Shown here: positions 20,401 to 31,599 of the stretch, one piece after another | How positions within the stretch are numbered: the stretch's first letter is position 1 | Layout of the letters: each line of letters opens with the position of its first letter | NCBI GenBank assembly: GCA_003118195.1 | Contig: BEXV01000175.1 | Span: 26,972-83,903 of the forward strand | DNA length: 56,932 nt | Direction: 5' to 3' | DNA from: Hemicentrotus pulcherrimus | Lineage: Eukaryota; Echinodermata; Echinoidea; Camarodonta; Strongylocentrotidae | Notes under the pieces: model-generated | Databases searched by the model: none | Seen by the model: the letters and a program-made list of their open reading frames with translations, nothing else | What the model was told of the DNA's origin: nothing | Translations under genes and position numbers: made by a program

Positions 20401-23207
20401 CTACTGGCTGCATTGTTTCCTAAGTTTAGGTAATAGTCAATCGTGAGATTAAACAAAGCGGTAAAGTTTGCAGGTGAAAGGGATCTCTTGAATCCTTCGT
20501 TAGCAATCACGACGCGAAGAACGGCTGTAGATGAAGCAGAAGGGTTGCCACCATCAGTAGCGCGAATAGTAATGTCATGCACGCCTTCCCACATTGGCTC
20601 AAGATCTTGGGCTGTCACGACCTGTCCGTTGGCTTGAATACCGAATGCCCCGTAAGAGTTCCCATGACTAATAGCATACGATACGGCAGCATTTTCATCT
20701 TTGTCTTGATCTTCGCTCTCAACCGTCATAATGTGAAGACCGGGATCTGCAGAGACTGGAATGAATCGAATGTCATTGTTTGCCGACGGCACAGTGAATT
20801 CTGGACTATGGTCGTTCCCATCATTTACGGTCACGACCACTGTGGCAGTAGCTGTTTTGGGGGACAACCCGTCGTCGACTGCACGAACTGTAAAGTGATA
20901 AAGCTCTTGAATTTCCCGATCAAGTTCAGCTGTTGAGTAGATCCTTCCGCTGTCTTCATCAATCCTGAACACAGCATCAGTCAAGATACTGTACCTCAGT
21001 CGACCATTGTCCCCTTCATCAATATCTGTAGCTACGGCTCGACCGACAATAGTACCACTTGGTTGATTTTCATCTATTCTTAGCTCAATTAAGTCCCCGC
21101 CAAACGTGGGGCCATTGTCGTTCATGTCCAGAACCCTGACTGTCAAAGGTACGTCTGAACATTTCTGTGGTTGTCCACGGTCACAAGCCCTGATCATGAG
21201 ATCAATGGACTCCCCGTCTTCTCTATCAAGACTTACATTAGCAGTGAGGACTCCATTAAATGGATGGATCCCAAAGGAACCATCTTTATCATCTAGGAGG
21301 CTGTATACAACTTCGCCATTCTCAAACTCGTCTCTGTCGATAGCCTGTACGGTAGCCACGCGGTGACCCGGCTCGTTGTTTTCACTTATCGTAGCGTGAT
21401 AAACGGACGACGAGAATATGGGAGAATTGTCGTTCTCGTCGTCAACGAACACTGCAAACCGTCTCCGTGACGTGAGCACAGGGGACCCTCGATCTTCAGC
21501 GAGAATGGTGATATTGTAAAAGTCGATGTCTTCTCGATCCAATACGCCTGCTGTTTTTAGGAAATACTGGCTTGCACTGATTGATTCTAAGTAAAAGTGT
21601 CCAAAGTCATCTTCCAATGTCAATATTACTTGGCCATTGACTCCGGTATCCGTATCAGTGACACGAATAAACGCAACGTCTACATCTGCAGGGGAGTTTT
21701 CTGCAATGTGTTTGAATCTTCCGCCATCTACGAGAGCTGATATGGTCATGTGAGGCTTGTTGTCATTGACATCAATGAGGTTGACAGTCACGGTCGTAAA
21801 ATCCGGAAGTGGATTTGGAACGTTATTTGTTGCACGGATGGAAACCTGATGGGAACTTTCGTCCTCGAAATCGAGATCACTCTTGACCGACAGCCAACCT
21901 GATTCCGAGTCAATCTCAAACAACTCGATGATTTTGGCCGATACGCTGCCGCCAAAGTCATAGATAATTTGGCCGTTCGTACCGGTGTCCGGGTCTGAAG
22001 CACGCACCTGGATAACATGCTGTCCAACAACAATGTTCTCAGCGACAGAGACCTGGTAGGAGGCCCTATCAAAAACAGGTGAATGGTCATCTGAATCGAG
22101 CACGGTCACGTTTAGAGTAGTGACCCCTGACAAGACAGGATCGCCACCGTCATCAGCATAGAGGGTCATCACGTAGTTGTCTTTGTTCTCCCGATCAAGA
22201 CTCCCTAGGACTTCCAACTGGATGATGATCAGACCTCCAGGGTACTCGTCCTGGACAAGCCCAAATGTGTCAGCGTATTCATCAGACAGGCGGTATCCCT
22301 GAATGGCATTCTCACCGATGTCTTCATCGCTGGCTGTAGACAACGGGAACTTCGTCCCGGTAGCGACGGATTCTGGGATGGGCATATTGATGAGGTCATC
22401 GCGAAATTCCGGTGCGTGGTCATTGATGTCGTTGATGGTCACTTTGACAGTTATCACCTCCCTGGTTCCCAATTCGATGGCATTAACTTCGATCTAACAG
22501 AGAGCTGATGAGCCGGGACAAAGTTCCTCACGGTCCAGGTCTAGCACTGTTGTAAGCTCTCCTGTAAGTGGATATCAGAATGATGTAGTTTTAGGTTAGA
22601 AATTGATAGCCTTCATTATGAAACTTTTTAATAATCTCAAGATTGTACTAAATATGTAATTTACATAGTAATGAATAAACAGGGATACTTTGTTGGAAGC
22701 TAAAAATGAATGTTTCATAATAGTTTACTTTCGTTCTTTACATGTTTAAGTATATGAATGGAAAAAGTCAAGTGAGGAATCAAGTGAGGGCTGTGTGGCA
22801 AACTTACAAATACACATTTAAGATTTGAACACAGATTTGCAGACACAAGAATAACAGGAGATTCAATCAATACAATTGATACATAATCGAATGTGATAAA
22901 CAAGACAAATGAAAAGCATATGGAAAACAATTAAACAATAACTGTTTGACATAATGACACAGCGAAATAATGACTTACCAGTTTGCGAGTCTAGCGAGAC
23001 ATATGCTGTCTCGTTAGGCACGCCTAACATGGAGAACTCGGTATTATCGTCTATAGTTATCGCGAGGTCGTCAGCTACGTTCCCGATGACGGTTCCAGGC
23101 CCGACCCCCTCGTCAATGTCGTAGAATATTTCCCTCGCTGAGACGACGGATATCCAAAGAAAGAAAGTTTTAATCAAAAGAGGCGCGAGGATCCGTAGTG
23201 GTGTCAT
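10585..23207 (-). CDS. Delta-type protocadherin (7 cadherin repeats), model with three in-frame stops
   Basis: Homophilic Ca2+-dependent adhesion receptor of the plasma membrane (family knowledge). Exons 23207-22979, 22561-19905, 12191-11972 and 11459-10585 join in frame to about 1,326 codons. Seen: signal peptide 1-24; EC1 25-129, EC2 to 240, EC3 to 350, EC4 to 459, EC5 to 563, EC6 to 665 and EC7 to about 765, with DxNDN-type linkers (DINDH, DSDDH, DVNDN, DENDN, DMNDN, DGNDH); membrane helix 805-826; tail of about 500 residues with CTPECLTLGHSDECWMP (1051-1067), the motif of non-clustered protocadherins. Seven repeats point to the delta-1 group (PCDH1/7/9/11), as I recall. In-frame stops occur at codon 99 (TAG), 1209 (TGA) and 1254 (TAG), with no frameshift. 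It may be a young pseudogene or haplotype, carry assembly errors, or need RNA-level correction. Confidence 0.9.
11895..11915 (-). CDS. Candidate 21-nt in-frame microexon in the protocadherin tail
   Basis: On the - strand, TTTTAATGTTGCAG precedes 21 nt that are followed by GTAAGAACTTGG. Its length is a multiple of three and it fits the phase-1 intron, so inclusion adds seven residues (RDINESQ, shared at the edges) between NNTQ and TPSGG. Its last bases and donor (ATATCAACGAAAGCCAAA then GTAAGAACTTG) closely resemble the end of exon 3 (ATATCAACAATACCCAAA then GTAAGAACTTG), about 77 bp away. Confidence 0.5.
11972..12191 (-). CDS. Protocadherin exon 3 (cytoplasmic tail)
   Basis: Acceptor is CATTGCTAG, ending at 12192; donor is CCCAAA|GTAAGAAC, with GT at 11971-11970. 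220 nt; starts phase 0 and ends phase 1. Translation begins VQRLLRKLRRDSEDR and includes GSSYDSGHGGEPE, a composition like other protocadherin tails, ending QNINNTQ. The upstream join reads DPDAE-VQRLL. Confidence 0.85.
12329..12670 (+). mobile_element. tRNA-derived SINE
   Basis: The head (about 12329-12400) has an A box, GATGGCTCAGTGGTAGAGC, and a B-box-like GGTCCTAGATTCGAAATC at normal tRNA spacing. A non-tRNA body follows, with the small hairpin GTCCCTCGGAGAGGAC and a tail ending near ATGTATAGCGCCTAAGGC. Poly-G at 12600-12612 is probably a later expansion. The degenerate head argues against a functional tRNA. The 3' boundary is approximate. Confidence 0.7.
19854..19904 (-). CDS. Alternative short C-terminus by read-through of the exon 2 donor
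   Basis: If the GTAATT donor at 19904 is not used, the frame continues for 16 codons (VIINPISISKGLQYTI) to TGA 19856-19854. An AATAAA on the - strand at 19616-19611 follows about 240 nt later, with a T-rich stretch after it, as needed for intronic polyadenylation. Such short-tail isoforms are known in protocadherins generally. It would lack the GHSD-CWMP and KTVHF motifs. Confidence 0.4.
   Translation of the reverse strand, partial: VIINPISISKGLQYTI
19905..22561 (-). CDS. Protocadherin exon 2: EC1-EC7, membrane helix, proximal tail
   Basis: A single 2,657-nt exon. Acceptor is TATCCACTTACAG; donor is GCAGAG|GTAATTATC, with GT at 19904-19903, phase 0. One large uninterrupted ectodomain exon is the usual protocadherin layout. 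Each repeat shows the LDRE, DxD and DxNDN calcium-site residues in some form; EC7 lacks a terminal DxNDN, as expected next to the membrane. TAG at 22496-22494 interrupts EC1 between ALC and IEVNAIE. The helix is followed by a Ser/Thr/Gly-rich tail with KYIVPSGEELF. Confidence 0.92.
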
Positions 23208-23388
23208 GTTGAAGTGTGAAGTTAGCAGACCACACCCTCATGCAGGAATACACTCAGCAATGCTTAAAACTGCATACAAGCAGACTACGGAAGACGGTAT
23301 GATTCGATACGTTGTTCCAAATAATCAGTTCATAATATCGACCTTTTATTCCTCCTCCAGTTGTTCTTACGCTGTCAGAGGTTGACAT
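22979..23388 (-). CDS. Protocadherin exon 1: 5' UTR end, signal peptide, start of EC1
   Basis: Acceptor is CTTTTTGTCTTTCAG, so the exon begins at 23388; donor is ACTG|GTAAGTC, with GT at 22978-22977. The coding part starts at ATG 23207-23205; an in-frame TGA lies upstream in the same exon, supporting this start. The first 24 residues form a signal peptide with hydrophobic core LLIKTFFLWISVV and cleavage after VSA. EC1 begins REIFYDIDEGVGPGTVIG. The exon ends phase 1, and the leftover G joins GA of the next exon to give Gly in SQTGELTT. Confidence 0.85.
23208..23388 (-). promoter_or_regulatory. Protocadherin 5' UTR with a 44-codon upstream ORF
   Basis: The ATG formed by the first bases of this exon (23388-23386) opens a frame ending at TGA 23256-23254, 47 nt before the main ATG and in another frame. 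If used, it would lower translation of the receptor. Whether this exon is preceded by another leader exon is not resolved. Confidence 0.35.
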
Positions 23389-26300
23389 CTGAAAGACAAA
23401 AAGAAAGGTTTATAAAGTTAATTGTTTTATTCTTAGGTTTCACTGTTCGGGTATTCACCTGCTTTTTGATTTATATTGCTGCCTAACACAGTGTGTCATT
23501 TATTTTGTGACAGAGATGCAAATATGAATTTCAATTCAATTAAAGTGTTATACTAAGCACATGATTACAAAAAGTGTTAAAACAATTGACTATCTGGAGA
23601 AGTTCTGAAGTCTCTTAAATATAATCATACAGATTATCTAGCGCTCCCGATTCACCTACACAAATTAATGATCCAATTCGGTATGGCAGCGTGCAATAGA
23701 ACAACAGAAGCACCACCAGAATAAGAAAATCTATCCATTATGACTCATTTATCAATGTTTTTCTTAAAGTAAATCAACAACAGTTTTGAGGAAGACATCT
23801 CTTAAAATGATGACCGCATACAAACAAGATGTTTAGTTTTCGATCCGATTAAACGATTAGAGGTTTTTAAAGAGTTGAGTCATCACAGGCGGGTTGTCCG
23901 GAGATCGAGACTGGGTCAGTAAAATGTATTTGATTCCATTCCTTCCACAATCCTTTACTTAGCAACCATGGAATGCATGTCCACTAATAAAGTAATCAGT
24001 TTCAAACAAGATAAGGAGATACTTGACCCTTTCAAACAAATAGCGTTCATCTCGAGTACAAAGAATGCCATTTGTTTACATACATGTCTGTTGTTCTTTC
24101 GGTGAGATTTAGTCAATAAGATATGGAAGTAAATGGTATATGACGTTTGTTATTGACTTCTGTAATTTCTGGAGTTTGTTTGAAACAAGCAACGTGTTTA
24201 CTTTGTCACAGATGTCATGTGAGGTTGAGTCAAATTTCATACATCAGATAAGTGGTTGTCAAGAAATTGTATAAATTTGATTAATCGAACCATAATCTTG
24301 AAGTCAAAAAATAAGTGTTACGAGCTGAAATTAATTGAAAAACAAAGACAAACTCTAAAGTTCTCTGAGAAAAAAGTAGGAATGGTGGAGATATAACGCA
24401 GAGCGGGGTAGCCTAGAGAAAGGCGGGAGATAAAGAAAGAGAGAAGGTGAGTGCTAAAGCACGTAGTAGGGCCATGGATAGAGACAGAGAAAGAGATAGA
24501 GAGAGAAAAAAAAAGAAGAGAGTGATGGAGAGAGAGAGAGAGAGAGAGAGAGGGGGGAGGGTGGGGAGAAAGAGTGAGATATACAATAATAGAGAAAATG
24601 AGACAGAGAGAGTGATGGGACACAATTGAGATTGGGAACGGAAAGAGAGGGAGAGAGAGAGATATGAATATCCAATATACCTTATGATAAATATCAGCAC
24701 TATTTAGCATTCATTTTCTGTGATCTCACAACGCATTACTTTTCTATGTGATATAGTAAGAAGTACACCAAGCATATGCTATGGTCGGTGATCTGAGAAT
24801 TCCTGATTATTTACAGATCGGATATTTTTACTTTTAACACCACACCTGAAATAGAGATGCAAAGACAACCTGGGAAAATGACAGCGTCTCGGTCATAATA
24901 TCCAAATCACCATGACCAGATAACCAGACAAGAATGGGATAAAAACCAATCCGATTTCATGGTAGGAATTCCTCTCGGCTTTGGAAGAAAATTGAAAAAA
25001 CTTGTTGACTGTTTCTTAGAGGCTTCCCGCCTACAGGTCTTTAACAATGCTAGATTAGAGAACAATAAAATGTGTTAAGTAGGAGTTAAAGACTATTTCT
25101 TTACCGAAGGGAGAAGCTGCGGTAATTACCGAACAAAGAAAGTGGGTAGAGTGGGAGACTGCTGCGTTGAGAGACCAAGTTTATACGACGACGTCGAATG
25201 AAAATGCTCGAAATTCAAAACACGAACCTCCTCGGGGCAGATGATAGGTAATTTTCAACTACCAATTTGTCACTAACTTTCTTTCTGAATTTGAAAGGCA
25301 AAGGTGGATCCTTGGAACTCATCTTTTGGAATTCTAGGTCAAGCCAATTATTCCACAGGTATAGTAATGTGTAAGGCTCTTTTGAATTATGATCGAGTTA
25401 ATGCAATTAGCCTATACTTGATACTTTATATAGTAATACCGTGCAATCAACACGATGAGTTCGCCAATTTCTTTGTCACTCAACATTGAATCTCTCACAT
25501 CTCGAAACGACTATCCTCTCTGGTTTTCCATCACAATAAATATCATTTTCGGGGCCCCATTTAATGTAGCTGGCTCCATCAAATATTCATGCACATGATG
25601 GGAGCTATATAGGGAGAAAAGCAACGCCAGTCAAATTCATCAACGGCGGTTGGTCTTTGCCGGAGAAAACCCTTTTATCTATTTTTTTCTTCATCAGTAG
25701 CAGCGCAGATGCTACTTCCTATAAAAATTATGCATGGTGTAAGGTTGGCCTTTTTTCTTTCTTTAAATACGCAATGATTGCGTTTACATTAAAAAAATAA
25801 TACACAAAGGTATTCCCCTATCTTATTGTTTTCATGATTATGTGCTCTATTGTCATTTTAATGTGTATATGGCATAATTATGATATTACATCAGATGTAT
25901 GTCATCACTTTACATAAATACTATGATCATGTGAGTAATTGATTGCATTTACGACTATCAACCAAACAGACATAAATGTTATTGTATTTATCAGAACATC
26001 ACGCTCCAAACTTGAACCTACCATGACCTTTGTGTAATGGTATAGTACTATATCAGGTTAACAAAAAGTACTAATCCGTCTTTTTTATATCATGAAAATA
26101 ACGACAAAGCTCACTTCCTAAAAATCTTTATTTATATTGTTTTCCTGGTTTTTAGGTCATTCTTTCATTTCATAACTCGAACAGAAATGTCAAAACAATT
26201 GAAAAACAACCATGACCAAAAATGAAATATCCAAATTGCAAGTGACACACCAACAATGCCCCTTAAATTACATATCCATATCATTCAGTACATGTAGTCT

Positions 26301-29300
26301 CGGTACATACATGAGGGCAAAGTGAATTCAATATAGTATGCATTCTGATCATGCCTCAGTGATATAACAACCGCGTCTCCTACTTAATTTCAAATGTCAT
26401 TGACTAGTGCTATGCCCTTTTCTACGGACTGTCAAGGATTTATCAAGTTTTATTACCAAGTGCAAAGACAAATCTTCTAGAGGAATCCTGCTCGGCGTGT
26501 CGCCGTCAGCGCTATTTGCAGGGGTAAAGAATTACCCTAACTGGGAGTCAATAAGGAGTTAAGCAGAGGAATGGTGGGCGGTAGCTAGAAGCAATATCAT
26601 GATTAAAGTGGGGATAGATAAACCCAGAAGGAGTTACATGGGAGTGCCTGCCCGGCCATTTAGCCTATACAGCACTTGCTGGCATGGATTCTAAAATATT
26701 TCCTCGAAGATTGTATAAGCCCTACACATTTTCAGCACCTCTCACCGGTATCTATAATAATGTATTTGATTAATTCCAATTCTCTAATTTCATTTATGTC
26801 CTGTGACATTTATGACTGTGAAGTAATTCCACCCCTTTTGTTGCAACTCCTGACACCTCACTGTATACCCCTATTACATGTACAATATATCAGGGAATTG
26901 ATCTTCATAAGATACAGAGGTAAACACTATCCCGCTGCTCTCAGCCACCGTTTCATAGCCTGAGCTGCGGCGCTGTGACCTGGCTCGAATTATTCAATTT
27001 TCGTTTGGAGTGGGAACTCATTGCTCACACATGGTGGTCAATTATCTTCATAATTCTTCTACAAATGTACCTTTGTTGATCAAATATGCAGCCTAGGATG
27101 AATATTGCACTGGAAACATTCTGGTAACTTTCTTAGCTAAAAGTATCTTTTCCAATACTTAGCAGTGTGCATTCGAAATATAATTTTGAATTTCAAATCA
27201 CTAAAAAATGTAAGAGGAGTGAAAATGGCGACCATTATCGAATAGGTCCATCTCAAGCAAAGAAGATTAATTTCGAAAGACAAGTACATGTATAAGAGAT
27301 CCTAGCATTTATGTTGTACCGAGAGTAAATTATTATTAGACATAGACGAACAAAGCTACACAGCGAAAGATGGTTCGGTGATGCGGTACTGTGCCCNAAA
27401 TAAAAATGGGGAATTAAAGCAAAAAAATCACATTAAAAAAAATCAACCCATCCGGTAAATAGGCGACTGAAATTTCGACACCATCATCCTTGGTTGATAT
27501 CATGCACAGTGCAGACAGACCAGACCTGTACTATGGTAATTAAGGGGTGAGGTTTGGATCCCCATATATCGTAATCCATGTATAGTACCTTTTATTTGAT
27601 TAGTATTGAACGCACTTAATTAGTCAACTTCTACTGACATCAATACGTAATAAACAGAGTCATGAATACGCATTCACAATCAACAAACGCAATGGCCTGT
27701 AAAGCATAGACAATGGGCATAATTCAAAATGAGATAAACGAGATAAAATGAGATCATAGAGATAAACTATACACTATGTAATCATGATAATGGAAATCAG
27801 GGAAGTATGATTGTTTTGTGAATATCATACGGAATAAAAGGTGATGCTCCTATATCACTTCCCTATGGCAATTGTATTGTCTACAAGATGGTATTACGCG
27901 TTCACTCATTTGCATTATGTCGAAAAACATTAGATATTGTGCTCTGCGGGAATGAAATTTTGAACAAAAATAACGAGTGATACTATTCACTTATAACCTA
28001 TATAAAAGAAAAGGAAAAGAAGGAAAACTGTATGCCTATAGAAGTCCTGATCGAAAGCCAATGATAGCGAGCGTTTCCTGACCCTATCCTGCGTATTATA
28101 TATCGCACCCTTATTGCCTTCGTGATAGTAATATCAGTTATAGAGAATACAAGGCCAAAGCACTTTCTATGCCCTCCACCAAGTCAAACGGAACATGGTA
28201 TTTTATTAGAACATTTTATTTGCCAGCTCATTTCATTCTTTCTTTGGTCCCCAGTGCTCAGAAGACCGCCACAATTAGGCTATTCCGTCCAGGAGTTTCG
28301 GCTTATTGGATGTTTGTGATGAGAATGACTCGTTGCATTGATCAGCAATTTGAAACTCATCATCAGTTAACAGTGATCAAACATGTTAAAATGTTGTGCA
28401 AAGCGATAAAATGGAAATTACAAGATGGGAACAGATTCATCCAATTTTCTCTCTCCCCAACGGAATAATCTACAATCTCGTGAAGACGGTAAAGAAAAGC
28501 CAAACATTTGAAGGTTTTCATTTAAACGCCTCCCGGGTGGTGATCGAAGCCACATGATGTGATTATGAATACCTTTTATAAAAAAAAGTGATTCAAATTC
28601 TATTTATCGCTTAACGTACACAAATGGGACTCTTCTTTGATGCCATATAGACACAATACCTGTAGTGCGATAAGTACATGTAAATGTTTCACAAAGGATG
28701 TGTGTAGTTAAGGTGAAGGAAAATACTTATTGTCCGGCAAAATTTAATAAGATTCAATGTTTATGCCAGGGGAATTCAAACCTTTCTTGACCTAAACATG
28801 TTTTGTAGTCCATAATGGTAATCAGATAGTGAGTGGTTGGTGAAAGATTATTACAAAATTACTATATTGCAACACCCAGTGGCTCTATATTTGGTTGTCC
28901 ATGCTGACAAAGAGTTAAAACTCCCTTTTAGGGTTTATAAGTGGGTATTTATCAAAATATCTTACAGTTAATCAGGCTCATGATTGCACCCATTGCTTGA
29001 GCATAAAAGAAAGGCAAACCACAAATTTTGATTCGGTTATTCCGCAGACAAGGGGCTAACGCGGGCAGCCCAAATCGGCCGAGGGGTGTTTTGAATTGAT
29101 TTTCCTACCAGATACGTAACAAAATACGGCTTTAATGAAACGGGGGAAGCCGAATCCATTCTGCAATATCATAGGGTTGTATAGCCCCTCTCACTCTCTA
29201 TTACTATACCATCTACTATAGCATGATATGCTTTCAATATACCCAGCTACTAAAGGTAAGGTCAAATTCTTCTCCTGACACACTCAGGTAATGAGTTAAA

Positions 29301-30940
29301 ATGTGAAACTTAAAACTGACCCAATGGCCATAATGACAGCACCCTTTTAGATGTAATCTTGGACCCCATAAACATTTCTGACACTTTTGTGCGATATAGT
29401 AAACTTTTACAATGCAACCGAATTTCGAAAAAGTTTAATATCTAGCACCTTTAGGGTATAAAGGATGTAAAATCTACCCTGTTAGGTTTAATGTTGCCCT
29501 AACCTTTAGGGCATCTATTAGAACCTTTGCTATACTAAATTAACCTACTATCCAGATTCCCCAAAGTTATCATCCCAAGAGATGACGTTAAATGGCGAAA
29601 TAAGAGGTTTAACATCTACCACAGACTGCGAAGAGACGCAGTAGCACCTGTCGTTAGGATTGCTGTTCAAAATGAAAAATCTTATCAAATAATTTTACAG
29701 TTACCTTCATTCAAATCACTGATTTATAGTGATTAAAAGTACTGTCACAGATAAAAAAAACAAAATTTCAAATTAAAACAGAGCTGTGCTCAAGTCACAT
29801 CTTTAAAATAGGATAGAGAAAGAAAATACATGATCCCCGAAATCCCTGCGTGACTACAACTCACGAAACCTACCCTCCAGCCAACATAAACAACATTTCA
29901 GGCCTACGCATTCTTTGATAAAAAATGAAATGATGTAAATGAAAATTGTTTTCTAGCACATGCATGAACTTGATGGATCACACAAATACTATGTCAAAAT
30001 ATCTTAAAATGGGACTTACAAGAACAGGAAAAACAACAACTTTGAAATACATCTATACTGTTATATGATCATTTTCTGTGGAGTCTATGATTGTACCCTT
30101 ATTATTTTCAATTTCATTACTTTTTTTCTCTTGATTGTCCCGTTTTATGTATTCTACTGGGAAGATTAAACTTATTATGGCAATTGTTGTTCGTCAATTT
30201 ATTCCTTCTAAAGTTTCAGCGTCGATTTTGACACGTGTTGGCATGTCTTCTCCGACTCTGTTGTATCGCGTTTCTCCGCAATAGTCCCACCTCATTGAAA
30301 TTAAGTTTTGACAGTCGAGAACTTGACCGATTGATTGAATGATTGATCATGCATGCAGCTTGGTGACAATACGACATACCACGTCACGGATAATAGAATA
30401 TTACTCTCACGACAGCCAGAGAAAAGAAAGGCAAAAAGGATGGAAACCCTAGCCAAGAAACTAAGCTTGAAACTGATATAGGTTTGCGCTGTGACTTTGA
30501 CTTCGAGTTCACCAAGGGTTAAGAAGTATGAACTTTTTATCCTTTCCTCTTTTGGAGGTGGGGGTATAAATATCTTTGGGTTAGGAGTAATAAGATTATT
30601 TCATTCCAGCACGAAAAGGGGGCGTCTGGTCTACCTCTATGGTCTGACAAGGTAGTTAGAGTATGATTTTTGGGTCTGTAAGTCATGATAACCGAAGAGA
30701 AGAATAATATTTCGTCGAAGATTATTGTGAACCAGATGTTGACAATGGACTTGATATGTAACTGAGAAGTTTAAATCCTTACGACACTCGTCTAGCCAAT
30801 TATAACTGGTCCAATCATTTTATAGGGGTGGGGAGGCGGGGGCGGTGGCCCCTTAGAGAGCATTATACCAGGCCAATTTTCGCTTGTTGTGCTGATGAAT
30901 TTAATTGAAGAGCTAATGAGTTAAGTTTCCCTTATCTGAC
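23389..30940. other. No gene seen; 5' flank of the protocadherin
   Basis: AT-rich DNA with a GA-rich tract at 24420-24660 (pure GA about 24528-24552) and one undetermined base at 27397. Open frames are short and without motifs. Leader exons or enhancers of the protocadherin could lie here but show no signature I can support. Confidence 0.5.
24420..24660 (+). repeat. GA-rich low-complexity tract
   Basis: Imperfect GA/GAAA repeats with a pure (GA) run near 24528-24552. Ser/Leu-rich frames on the - strand are repeat translations. Confidence 0.85.
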
Positions 30941-30945
30941 CCATT

Positions 30946-31435
30946 TATTTATTTATTTATTTATTTATTATAGTTTTATTTTAACAGGGTGGTCTCATTC
31001 AAGATCATTTCTGACCCTGCTCTCCCAGAGAGCCCTGCATTCACATTAAAACATGTACAATAAAAATATGAATTCAAAACATACACACAAAGGTAAAATA
31101 TACATGGTATATACAATATTTAAACATAGGTAACGAAAAACACGCATTAACAATTATAATGAAAAAAATACAACTATCAAATTGAGAAAACTAGATGAAT
31201 GAAATATAATGAATAAAGGTCAAATTAACGTGAGAATATGTTACAAGGGAAACTGAAAGGTTTTGACATTCTTTTTAAAACTTTGCAGCGACTTACAATT
31301 TTTAATATGATAGGGTAATTTATTGTATATGGTATGTGGTGGACTAACTGTTGGGGAATCATTGAAAAGACATGAAAGATATTTTAAATAAGGATGCTCC
31401 AATGTATCCAAAATCTTTATATTGTGGGATACCAA
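30946..31435 (-). mobile_element. 3' end of a non-LTR retrotransposon (LINE), truncated
   Basis: On the - strand the frame from 31435 to 31241 ends IYNKLPYHIKNCKSLQSFKK...FQFPL, the typical last stretch of reverse-transcriptase proteins in CR1/Jockey-like LINEs. About 300 bp of noncoding 3' sequence follows, including GGTCTCTTTGGGAG-like GC-richer DNA near 31000-31045, and ends in an (ATAA)n tail at 30970-30946. The 5' part, including the catalytic core, is missing. Confidence 0.6.
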
Positions 31436-31573
31436 CTAGCTATAAACATGAAGAGAATTTTGATTTATATAAGTGAACACAAACAGAAATGTGACAAATG
31501 ACATTGATAAGACTGCAATTACCGCAGTGAAAACTTTCGTGAAGTAAATGAAGTTAAGAAGAGAATGGTAAAC

Positions 31574-31596
31574 GGAGAGAGAGAGAGAGAGAGAGA
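31574..31596 (+). repeat. Short (GA)n microsatellite
   Basis: About eleven GA units, just outside the LINE fragment. Confidence 0.85.
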
Positions 31597-31599
31597 ACG

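Noticed and set aside
19987..20433. 148-codon + strand frame over the protocadherin exon
   Set aside because: Shadow of the cadherin coding strand.
22477..22500. Splicing at CTCTGTTAG to skip the EC1 TAG stop
   Set aside because: The AG acceptor there would join exon 1 in the wrong phase and lose the LDRE segment of EC1.
22863..22978. Continuation of the signal-peptide exon frame past 22979
   Set aside because: A GTAAGTC donor lies at 22978 and the phase fits exon 2; the extension is hydrophobic with no cadherin features.
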